48,034 bases of DNA, taken from the NCBI RefSeq assembly GCF_003458415.1, contig NZ_QRUF01000015.1:1-48034 (forward strand). The letters are read 5' to 3'. The stretch's first letter is position 1. Every line of letters begins with the position of its first letter. Of the stretch, positions 33,466 to 40,345 are shown in pieces. The position numbers and the translations under genes are program-made. Under the pieces are notes generated by a model. It saw only the letters and a program-made list of their open reading frames with translations, had not been told where the DNA came from and did not search any database. The DNA is from Collinsella sp. AF25-2LB (lineage in GTDB: Bacteria; Actinomycetota; Coriobacteriia; Coriobacteriales; Coriobacteriaceae).

Positions 33466-34113
33466 CTAGTTCGCCTCCGGCCAGCCCGCGACGTCAAGCA
33501 CGTCGAGGACGGTATCGCTTGCCTGCTGGTTTTTGGCCTGCACGGCCTGAACATCGATATCGAGCCTGAATGAGCCGCCGCGCACGGCATCGTGGTAGTC
33601 GCCCACAAAGCGCAGCGAGTCCATGAGGCTTTCCGTCATGGCGCCGGGGTCGAGCGTGCCGCCACGCCCGGCCAATCCGCGGTAGTAGTACCACCCATCG
33701 CCGCCATCGATCCACGGGGACCCCTCGCCCGCGTTCACATGAAACGCAACGCTGCCCGAAGCATCCGCGCTCGAACCGTCGGGCGCCACCGACGTCATGT
33801 GCAGACGCGCGCGAACGTACTCAGGCTGCGTGCCGACGTTCTCCACGCGCACAATGCGGCTGATGTCAGAACCCCCGGCCTTGGTGTCGGGATAGTCCCC
33901 GTGCTCGTTGGGCTCAAACGGAATCTCCTCGCCCTGCTCGTTGAGGGTGTATTCGCAGACTCGTACCTTCACGCTGCCAAACGATAGAACGTTGTTCGCC
34001 GGAACCATATCAACGGTAAAAGCCAGCGTGCCGCACAGGCACGCCAGGGCCAACAGCGCCATCGCGGCAAGCGCCAAGGTGCGTTTCTGATTGTCGGAAA
34101 GATTGTTGAGCAT
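33466..34113 (-). CDS. SipW-type signal-peptide protein (TasA/camelysin-like, minor)
   Basis: A 215-residue secreted protein. The hydrophobic lead (about 11-32) is followed by GTLAFTVDMVPANNVLSFGS, the N-x-x-S-F-G-S-V pattern of SipW-processed TasA-like proteins. The mature part has VENVGTQPEYVRARLHM and GDGWYYYRG, both echoed in the 27408-27989 product, so the two are likely paralogues. I chose ATG at 34113, where the family sequence starts; only a weak GAACG ribosome site precedes it. The frame is open to 34230, but that stretch covers the terminator hairpin. It lies downstream of a strong terminator, so expression should be lower than that of the major subunit. Confidence 0.75.
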   Translation of the reverse strand: MLNNLSDNQKRTLALAAMALLALACLCGTLAFTVDMVPANNVLSFGSVKVRVCEYTLNEQGEEIPFEPNEHGDYPDTKAGGSDISRIVRVENVGTQPEYVRARLHMTSVAPDGSSADASGSVAFHVNAGEGSPWIDGGDGWYYYRGLAGRGGTLDPGAMTESLMDSLRFVGDYHDAVRGGSFRLDIDVQAVQAKNQQASDTVLDVLDVAGWPEAN

Positions 34114-34131
34114 TACGTTCGCCAATCGTCG

Positions 34132-34193
34132 AAAAAAAGGGGACCGAGATCCCGGCCCGAAAATGGGGATGGGGAGCGGGCCGGGATCTCGGT
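34132..34193 (-). terminator. Strong intrinsic terminator/attenuator between major and minor fibre genes
   Basis: A perfect 17-bp stem (34143-34159 with 34177-34193; ACCGAGATCCCGGCCCG) has a 17-nt loop. On the minus strand it is followed by CCCC and seven T residues. It lies ten bases after the TasA-like stop codon and would make most transcripts end after the signal peptidase and major-subunit genes. Confidence 0.9.
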
Positions 34194-34202
34194 GGGGAGG
34201 GA

Positions 34203-34943
34203 TTAAGCCTGAGCCTGTTTCTTGGCCCAAGCCTTGGCCTGCTTAAGGGCATTGGCGGCAGCGCTGGTCTCTTCGCCCTTCTGGCCGTCGCCGAAGATGT
34301 AGGCGGAAACGACAATCTTAGGCTCAATCTTCTTGCCCGTACCGTCCTGGCCCGAGACAACATCCTTGCTCGTCATTTCGCTGGGAATCATAACCTTGTT
34401 AAAGAGCTCGTCGGTGTAGACATCCTGAGTAGCGTCAGCTTTCAGGACTGCAGGGCCGTTCAAGGCGTTCTTTGCATACATGAACAGACCGCTCACATAC
34501 TTGCCATCAGCGTTCTGACTGGTCTCCCCTTCGACCGCCTTCCAATTGGAACCGAGCTCAAAGCACGGAGTCTTGGCATAGGGCGCGTTATCGTTGACCA
34601 CAGCGTTCTTCACATAGATGAACACATAAGCGTCGTCGGAACCCTTCCCAATGCCAACATTCGGGTTCTTATCCATCGAGGAACCAGGGACCATCTTGTG
34701 GTCTTCGTCCTTATTCCACTTGGTCTCGAACAGATAAGCTTTGTCGACGTTATCCTGCTTACCAGGCTTGGTGGGTTCATTCTCATCAGGCTTCTTCTCG
34801 GGAGTCTCAAATTTGCCGATCGTAAACACGTTCTCCAGCGACTGATCAGCCGACAGCCATGCATAGGTGCCCACACCGGCAGCCAGCACCAACAGCAGCA
34901 GGGCGGCAATGATGCCGTAGCGCTTTTTCTTCTTGTTTTCCAT
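34203..34943 (-). CDS. TasA-like major fibre subunit (SipW-dependent signal peptide)
   Basis: A 246-residue secreted protein. The N-terminus ENKKKKRYGIIAALLLLVLA ends in GTYAWLSADQSLENVFTIGK, a textbook SipW-type signal with the processing site before the N-x-F-T-I-G mature start. The mature domain has a Lys/Glu/Pro-rich lead (about 48-70), then a beta-rich region (VFIYVKNAV; PKIVVSAYIFGDGQ). VxAYI...Q-type strands resemble TasA/camelysin. It ends in a Lys/Ala-rich helix. The start is ATG at 34943 behind GAAAGGAAGAG. It follows directly after the SipW gene and precedes a strong terminator, both expected of an abundant fibre subunit. Assembly into fibres is inferred from TasA, not visible directly. 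Confidence 0.8.
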   Translation of the reverse strand: MENKKKKRYGIIAALLLLVLAAGVGTYAWLSADQSLENVFTIGKFETPEKKPDENEPTKPGKQDNVDKAYLFETKWNKDEDHKMVPGSSMDKNPNVGIGKGSDDAYVFIYVKNAVVNDNAPYAKTPCFELGSNWKAVEGETSQNADGKYVSGLFMYAKNALNGPAVLKADATQDVYTDELFNKVMIPSEMTSKDVVSGQDGTGKKIEPKIVVSAYIFGDGQKGEETSAAANALKQAKAWAKKQAQA

Positions 34944-35013
34944 CGTTCTCTTCCTTTCGAGAATCGTTTTCCCCGGCAACGGCCCCTACCGCCGCCGACG
35001 CTTTTCCCTGCCG

Positions 35014-35571
35014 CTATGAACGCCGCTCCCTCGCATGCACGCGGGTATGCTTGCCCGCAGGCTCGTCGGGAACCATCCGATCGAGCACTATCGACGCCGC
35101 GATCAGCAGCGTCAGAACGGCCACCACAACAAGCAAACCGGGCATCGTCGTGCAATATGCGTTGACGAAGCCCAGGTAAGGGACACAAAAAGAAACAGTG
35201 CCGATAACACTCGAAAAAGGCGTCTGCTCGGCATCGTGCATGATGCTTCCGTCTGCATTTTTGTTCGCAATTCCCTGCGTGCCGATCATCTGCGCCACAG
35301 GGTCGATCTGATACACCTGGTGCGTCACCACGGTGCCGTCCGATCGGTAAAAGGTTGCATTGTCGCCCACGGCAATATCCGTTGGCTCAACCTGGCGGAC
35401 AAACACCATGGAGCCAACGGGAAGCTCGGGTTCCATAGAGCCCGAAAGCACAGCAAAAGGCGTGTATCCAAATGCGCGAGGAACAAAAGAAACGACGGCA
35501 AGGGCTATGACAAGCGCGAACGCCAAGCTACTCAAAAGTGCAATAAATCGTTTGAGTCTACGCGCCGTCAA
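35014..35571 (-). CDS. sipW: SipW-type signal peptidase I (ER/archaeal-type, Ser-His)
   Basis: A 185-residue membrane protease. The first helix is at about 8-30, then LSGSMEP with catalytic Ser45. The second box reads VVTHQV, with His84 where bacterial type-I peptidases have Lys. That Ser-His arrangement defines the ER/archaeal-like SipW group. A later GIANKNADG run (about 100-108) and Asp112 fit box D/E, and a C-terminal helix lies at about 143-165. The start appears to be TTG at 35571; no ATG or GTG is in frame before the catalytic box, and the nearest GGGGG is 13 nt away, so initiation may be weak. It should process the three TasA-like proteins downstream. Confidence 0.88.
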   Translation of the reverse strand: MTARRLKRFIALLSSLAFALVIALAVVSFVPRAFGYTPFAVLSGSMEPELPVGSMVFVRQVEPTDIAVGDNATFYRSDGTVVTHQVYQIDPVAQMIGTQGIANKNADGSIMHDAEQTPFSSVIGTVSFCVPYLGFVNAYCTTMPGLLVVVAVLTLLIAASIVLDRMVPDEPAGKHTRVHARERRS

Positions 35572-35697
35572 AGTGATAATTCATCCCCCTTGAGGACCTA
35601 TTCGACCCATCCAAAGGTCAGCAAGTTTCAACAGGAACCGCAAGGCGCTTGAAAAGTGAGTCCGAAATAAGCCAATTTGGAATCTTTTCCTAATAAG

Positions 35698-35726
35698 AAC
35701 ATAGCGATGTGCTACACATTTTTCAA
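35698..35726 (-). promoter_or_regulatory. Putative promoter of the SipW-fibre operon
   Basis: On the minus strand TTGAAA (35721-35726), a 17-bp spacer and TATGTT (35698-35703) lie about 130 bp upstream of the SipW start. The surrounding 35585-35975 is the most AT-rich stretch of the window and holds no gene I can support. Confidence 0.5.
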
Positions 35727-35869
35727 TGTTTTGTCGCTAAATGCTACCTATTTTGACGTAAGTGGTCATTTATCCCCAAATTGGTCTGTTTTATCCAATA
35801 TCTGTGACTAACCCCCTACGTAACTTCCCCATAGAGGAATAGATTTTTTGCGGAACTAAAATAATGGTA

Positions 35870-35879
35870 CCCCCCCCCC
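35870..35879. repeat. C10 homopolymer tract upstream of the fibre operon
   Basis: Ten consecutive C residues (G on the operon's sense strand) interrupt an AT-rich region about 145 bp upstream of the putative -35 box. Tracts of this length can slip during replication and are a known basis of phase variation; a role here is speculative. Confidence 0.6.
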
Positions 35880-35974
35880 ACATTAAAACAAATTGCTGGA
35901 AGTGCCATTTATTTCCGCCCCCTTTTACTGAAGTTTTATGACAGCCTCATGTAGCTCGCAGCCCATAACCCTCT

Positions 35975-36206
35975 GAAAACCGTGTCCCAGAATTCGCTTG
36001 CGAAATGGGATGCGGTTTCCGCTTGTGGCCCCGTTGGGAAGCCACATCCCGCTTCGATCACAAATTCCGGGTCGCTCTTTCCGCCAAGGCCCTCAACCGG
36101 AAACTACATCCCATTTCTCAGCCGAATACTGGGATGCATTTTCCACAGAGTCCCTCAACCGGAAACGGCATCCCATTCCAAAGGCAAATTCCGGGACGCA
36201 GCTTCC
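35975..36206. repeat. 62-bp-period palindromic tandem array, copy 3
   Basis: TTTCC elements (last one degenerate) recur at 36016, 36078, 36140 and 36202, exactly 62 bp apart, with the same CCGGAAAC-n3-CATCCCA and inverted motifs as the arrays at 4.5 and 26.3 kb. It lies between the flavodoxin terminator and the fibre operon's upstream region. Confidence 0.88.
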
Positions 36207-36222
36207 ACAACCCCGTGTTAAG

Positions 36223-36247
36223 AAAAAAGCCTCGAGAATCTCGAGGC
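36223..36247 (-). terminator. Intrinsic terminator after the flavodoxin gene
   Basis: GCCTCGAG-AAT-CTCGAGGC forms an 8-bp perfect stem. On the minus strand it is followed by six T residues (36223-36228), 46 bp after the flavodoxin stop. Confidence 0.85.
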
Positions 36248-36292
36248 TTTCACGTTTGTACGATTGAACGCGCGGCACCGCAAGCGGCGAAG

Positions 36293-36844
36293 TTATTCGC
36301 CCAAAACGGCCTTTTTTGCGGCTGCAGCCATGTTATCCAGGTCTTCCTTGGTGGGATGGTCCTTCGCGGCAACCCAGTTGTCGAGCAGCATCTTAAATCG
36401 GACGTTTTCGGAATCTTGCTCGAGCATGGCCTCGTAGCGCTGCTTGACCGCGGGGCCCATCTTGCCCTGGCACATCGCCCAGCCCGCAAGCTCGGCATCC
36501 CCAGCCAAATTGGAAGTTACGCGATCAATAATCTGCTGGTAATAGCTCTGGTCGGCCCCAAAGCCGCAGGTGCCAAACAGAAAGACGCGCTTGCCGTGCA
36601 AGGCGGAGAGCAACGCCGCGACCGAAGGCGTGCACGCGCCCTTGTCGCACCAAAAACCGACGAGCACTGTGTCGGCCGTGCAGGCGCCCTGCGCCTCGAG
36701 CGCAACCTGATCTGCATCCGCATCGTCGCTCAACGCCGCGGCATGGACAAACTCAACACCCGCAGCCTGCAGAGCGCGCTTGATCGCGCCCGAAACCATC
36801 CTGGTATTACCGCTCTTGCTGTTAACCACCAAAGAGCACGTCAT
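36293..36844 (-). CDS. Flavodoxin family protein
   Basis: A 183-residue flavodoxin-like protein, predicted to bind FMN. The phosphate loop is NSKSGNTRMV (about 8-17), followed by the alternating alpha/beta fold with VLVGFWCDKGACTPSV (about 67-82) and FLFGTCGFGADQSYY (about 96-110). The C-terminal 60 residues are helical (KMGPAVKQRYEAML). I prefer ATG at 36844 over the GTG six bases upstream, because GAGG lies at a better distance. It is monocistronic and bounded by a terminator. A redox partner role is likely, but no electron donor or acceptor gene is adjacent. Confidence 0.85.
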   Translation of the reverse strand: MTCSLVVNSKSGNTRMVSGAIKRALQAAGVEFVHAAALSDDADADQVALEAQGACTADTVLVGFWCDKGACTPSVAALLSALHGKRVFLFGTCGFGADQSYYQQIIDRVTSNLAGDAELAGWAMCQGKMGPAVKQRYEAMLEQDSENVRFKMLLDNWVAAKDHPTKEDLDNMAAAAKKAVLGE

Positions 36845-36917
36845 AGTCACGTTGCCTCGTTTCCCCCAAAACTAAAGCCACTAATGCAATTTATTAGATG
36901 AATATCTTAGTACTAAC

Positions 36918-37073
36918 GTGACAGATGTAAACCACCGTCTGTCGATTGGCGACGCAGACGACATCTTTGGACAGATTTCGAACAGTATGTACTTCGGATT
37001 GAAACCGCCACAGAACGTTTCACGAATGGCCGAAAAACTGTTTCACAAAACGCCGTCAAATTGTTTCACATAA
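36918..37073 (+). pseudogene. Possible gene remnant (51 codons) running into the 23-bp repeats
   Basis: A frame from GTG 36918 to TAA 37073 gives a plausible folded-protein composition (SIGDADDIFGQISNSMYFGL...) and then runs into the 23-bp repeats, where it stops. I see no ribosome site and no family match. It may be the start of a gene whose remainder was lost or replaced by the repeats. Confidence 0.2.
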
Positions 37074-37154
37074 TATCGTCAATTTGTTTCACGGAATACC
37101 ATCAAATTGTGTCATGGTTTTTCATCAAAATGTTTTACGCGCTGGTAAGATGCT
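37017..37154. repeat. Six tandem 23-bp repeats (GTTTCAC units)
   Basis: GTTTCAC or close variants begin at 37017, 37040, 37063, 37086, 37109 and 37132, exactly 23 bp apart. The unit tail is about CCGTCAAATT. Units 2-4 are best conserved; the first and last decay. The array ends at the -10 box of the AAA ATPase promoter, as a multi-site regulator target or iteron would. Confidence 0.85.
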
Positions 37155-37159
37155 ATAAA
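37151..37159 (+). promoter_or_regulatory. Extended -10 promoter of the AAA ATPase gene
   Basis: TGCTATAAA is an extended -10 element (TG-n-TATAAA) 33 bp upstream of the start, directly after the 23-bp repeats. No good -35 box is seen, consistent with control by a protein bound at the repeats. Confidence 0.45.
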
Positions 37160-37191
37160 ACAAAATGTTTCTTTGAATGGCGGGAAGTACG

Positions 37192-38457
37192 ATGACTAGG
37201 TATATGAGTAGATGTATCGATCGCTCAATCGAACGCGATCTTGGCATTTTTGGTGCCGTGCTCATTCAGGGACCGAAGTGGTGCGGAAAGACGACTACGG
37301 CCCAGCGATTCGCTGAATCATCGTTGTCTCTCTCCGACCCTGCCGGAGACTTTGCCGCACTGCAGCTTGCCAGGATCGACCCAGCTCAAGCAATAGTCGG
37401 CGCAACGCCGAGACTCATCGATGAGTGGCAGGAAGAGCCAAAACTGTGGGACGCAATACGTTTCGAATGCGATCGTCGGACCGGTGAGCCAGGGCAGTTT
37501 TTGCTTACGGGGTCAGCAACACCAAACGAAGCCGACCAACCGATGCACAGCGGCATCGGGCGCATATCACGTTTGCGCATGGAAACAATGACTCTGGCCG
37601 AACTCGGGGTTTCCTCAGGGGCGGTCTCGCTCGAAACGCTGCTTAACGGATGCCCCATCAAAGCGGCACTTGGATCCATCAACGGCATCGCCGATATCGC
37701 CGATTTGCTATGCCGTGGTGGTTGGCCTCAGGCGGTTGGCAAGACGACTGCCGATGCAATGCGTATATCCGCTGCCTACATCGACGGTGTCTGCGAATCG
37801 GATGTTTCGAGGGTTGACGGCGTGAAGCGTGACCCAGAGAAAGTCAGGGCTCTTCTGTCTTCGCTTGCGCGCAACGAATCCACTCTTGCCGGCGAAAAGT
37901 CTCTTGAGAAAGACCTCGGCGGTGAGGTATCGAGAAGTACGCTGCGGCGCTATACGGATGCCTTGCGCAGAATACACATCATCGATGATATCCCGGCTTG
38001 GCATCCGGCGCTCAGGTCTCCGGTAAAGCTGCGGCAAAGTGCAAAAAGGCACCTCGCCGACCCTTCGCTTGCCGTCGCACTGCTCGGAGCAAATCCGGAG
38101 TCATTGGCATCCGACCCGAAGACGCTGGGACTGCTCTTCGAATCCCTCGTCCTGCACGACCTTAAGGTCTATGCAGCCGCAAATGACTCATCGGTGTCCC
38201 ACTACCATGACGCCGACGATCTCGAGGTCGATGCCGTTATACACAGGCGCGATGGAACTTGGATTGCCGTGGAAATTAAACTCGGAAGTCCGCAGATCCC
38301 CGAGGCATCTGCAAACCTGCTTCGACTCGAGCGCAAACTTGTCGAGCGTGGCGAGAGACCACCCGCGGCCAAGCTCATCGTCATCGGGTTCGGCATGCCA
38401 GCCCATACAACGCCCGAGGGCATTATCGTTGCCCCCGTTGACACACTCGCGCCCTAG
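37192..38457 (+). CDS. AAA_14/DUF4143 family ATPase
   Basis: A 421-residue protein. The N-terminal AAA domain has Walker A QGPKWCGKTTTA (27-34 core) and Walker B LIDEWQEEPKLW (about 74-85). A winged-helix-like middle (about 200-285) is followed by a DUF4143 C-terminus. The latter carries DDLEVDAVIHRRDGTWIAVE then IKLG, a D...E-x-K arrangement resembling PD-(D/E)xK nucleases. Codon use is less GC-rich than its neighbours, which suggests transfer. ATG at 37192 is chosen because GGGAAGTACG precedes it; the ATG at 37177 has no ribosome site. The family's biological role is not established. It is a solitary gene with a repeat array upstream. Confidence 0.85.
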   Translation: MTRYMSRCIDRSIERDLGIFGAVLIQGPKWCGKTTTAQRFAESSLSLSDPAGDFAALQLARIDPAQAIVGATPRLIDEWQEEPKLWDAIRFECDRRTGEPGQFLLTGSATPNEADQPMHSGIGRISRLRMETMTLAELGVSSGAVSLETLLNGCPIKAALGSINGIADIADLLCRGGWPQAVGKTTADAMRISAAYIDGVCESDVSRVDGVKRDPEKVRALLSSLARNESTLAGEKSLEKDLGGEVSRSTLRRYTDALRRIHIIDDIPAWHPALRSPVKLRQSAKRHLADPSLAVALLGANPESLASDPKTLGLLFESLVLHDLKVYAAANDSSVSHYHDADDLEVDAVIHRRDGTWIAVEIKLGSPQIPEASANLLRLERKLVERGERPPAAKLIVIGFGMPAHTTPEGIIVAPVDTLAP

Positions 38458-38485
38458 CGCTGCATTACATGCCCCACGGGCTTGC

Positions 38486-40345
38486 TCACTGGGCGAATTG
38501 GCTGCGGTAGAGTTCGGCATAGAAGCCGTCTGCCGCCAGCAGCTCGTCGTGTGTGCCCCGCTCGATAATCTGGCCGTCGCGCATCACCAGAATGCAGTCG
38601 GCGTTGCGGATGGTGCTCAGGCGGTGCGCCACGACAAAGCTCGTACGACCGGCCATGAGCTCGTCGAATGCCGCCTGAACCTGCAACTCGGTGCGGGTAT
38701 CGATGCTCGAGGTCGCCTCGTCCAGCAGCAAGATTGCCGGGTCGGTGAGCATGACGCGCGCGATGCACAGCAGCTGCTTTTGGCCCTGGCTAAACGTGCC
38801 GCCGTCCTCGCCGATTACCGTATCGTAGCCGCCCGGCAGCTGCACGATAAACTTGTGCGCATGCGCGCGCTTGGCGGCCTCGATAACCTGCTCGCGCGTG
38901 GCATCGGGGCAACCGTACGCGATGTTGTCTGCCACCGTGCCCTCGAACAGCCAGGTATCTTGCAGCACCATGCCAAAGGCGCGGCGCAGGCTTGCACGCG
39001 TGTAATCACGCGAAGACCGGCCATCGACCATGATGCGTCCGGCATCGATATCGTAAAACCGCAGCAGCAAGTTGATGAGCGTCGTCTTGCCGCAGCCCGT
39101 GGGACCGACCAGGGCAAAGCGCATGCCGGGCTTAGCCTCAATGCAGATATCCTGCAGCAGCTTGCGGTCAGGCACGTAGCTAAAGTCCACATGTTCAAAG
39201 GCGACCTCGCCCTGCGGGGCGGCAAGCTCCACGGCATCCGACGCATCGGGCTCCTGCTCGCGTGCATCAAGCAACGCAAACATGCGGCGCGCCGAGGCGT
39301 ACGCGGTCTGGATCTGCGTGATGACGTTCGTGACCTCGTTGAACGGCTTGGTGTACTGGTTGGCGTAGGACAGGAAAATCTGCACGCCGCCCACCGTGAG
39401 CGCCGCCGGCACGCCCGTGATCACGCCCACGCAGCCGATCACAGCGACAACGGCGTAGATGATGTTGTTGATAAAGCGCGTGCCGGGATTAGAAAGCGAA
39501 CCCATGAACTGCGCGCGCTCACCTGCCGTATAGAGCTCGGCGTTGAGCGCGTCGAAGCGCGCTTGGGCGTTGGGGCCGTAGGCAAAGGCGTCGACAAGCT
39601 TCTGCTCGCCTACGTACTCCTCGATATGACCACCGAGCTGCCCTTGAATACGCTGCTGCGCCGTAAAGCTCTTGTTGGAAAGCTTGGCGATGGCGCCGGC
39701 CGCAAAGATGGAAAGCGGCGTGACGAGCACCACCACGAGCGTCATGGCCAGGTTAATGGAGAGCATAAACGCGAGCGTGCCCACGATGGTGATAACGCCG
39801 GTGAAAAGCTGCGTGAAGCCCTGCAGCAGACCGTCGCCCACCTGGTCGACGTCATTGACCACGCGGCTCATAAGGTCGCCGTGGGCATGGCTGTCGATAA
39901 AGCTGAGCGGCATGCGGCTGAGCTTGTCACTTGCCTCCACGCGCATGTCACGCACCGTTTCGTAGGACAGGCGGTTGACGCAATAGCCCTGCAGCCACTG
40001 GAAGGACGCTGCTCCCACCACGACGAGCGCGAGTTTGGTAACGAGCGGCAGCAGCGCATCGAAGTCCACCTGGCCCGCGGCAACGATCAGGTCGATGCCC
40101 TCGCCAATGAGGATGGGCGTGTAGAGCTGCAGGATCACCGAGACGGCGGCACTCACAAACGACGCTGCAAACGAGACGCGGTGCGGACGAACATAGCCCA
40201 GCAGGCGGCGAGTCACCGCACCGGCGGGATAGCGCTCGGGGTCGCCGGGCTGGCGCGGACCGTCACCCAGGTCGTTGAGGTTATCGTTGCCGGACACGTT
40301 GGCCGTCATCGTGGCGACCGAACCGGAGGAAGTGTACGGATTCAT
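38486..40345 (-). CDS. ABC exporter half-transporter, catalytic-site subunit (pair 2)
   Basis: A 619-residue half-exporter. A variable N-terminus (about 1-45, Asn/Asp/Ser-rich) precedes six membrane helices (about 50-350) and an NBD with Walker A GPTGCGKTT, a divergent signature FSQGQ and Walker B LLLDEATSSID with catalytic Glu. The start is ATG at 40345 directly after the partner's TAA, behind GGAGGGCTGC. It forms the complementary half of a heterodimeric exporter with the upstream gene, of the same general type as pair 1 at 0.6-4.4 kb but only distantly similar. The substrate is unknown. It is convergent with the AAA ATPase gene, 28 bp apart. Confidence 0.9.
   Translation of the reverse strand: MNPYTSSGSVATMTANVSGNDNLNDLGDGPRQPGDPERYPAGAVTRRLLGYVRPHRVSFAASFVSAAVSVILQLYTPILIGEGIDLIVAAGQVDFDALLPLVTKLALVVVGAASFQWLQGYCVNRLSYETVRDMRVEASDKLSRMPLSFIDSHAHGDLMSRVVNDVDQVGDGLLQGFTQLFTGVITIVGTLAFMLSINLAMTLVVVLVTPLSIFAAGAIAKLSNKSFTAQQRIQGQLGGHIEEYVGEQKLVDAFAYGPNAQARFDALNAELYTAGERAQFMGSLSNPGTRFINNIIYAVVAVIGCVGVITGVPAALTVGGVQIFLSYANQYTKPFNEVTNVITQIQTAYASARRMFALLDAREQEPDASDAVELAAPQGEVAFEHVDFSYVPDRKLLQDICIEAKPGMRFALVGPTGCGKTTLINLLLRFYDIDAGRIMVDGRSSRDYTRASLRRAFGMVLQDTWLFEGTVADNIAYGCPDATREQVIEAAKRAHAHKFIVQLPGGYDTVIGEDGGTFSQGQKQLLCIARVMLTDPAILLLDEATSSIDTRTELQVQAAFDELMAGRTSFVVAHRLSTIRNADCILVMRDGQIIERGTHDELLAADGFYAELYRSQFAQ

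Noticed and set aside
37192..38457. Toxin-antitoxin or phage-defence module
   Set aside because: Only one gene is present, its family function is not established, and no partner or defence neighbours are visible, so no such function was assigned.
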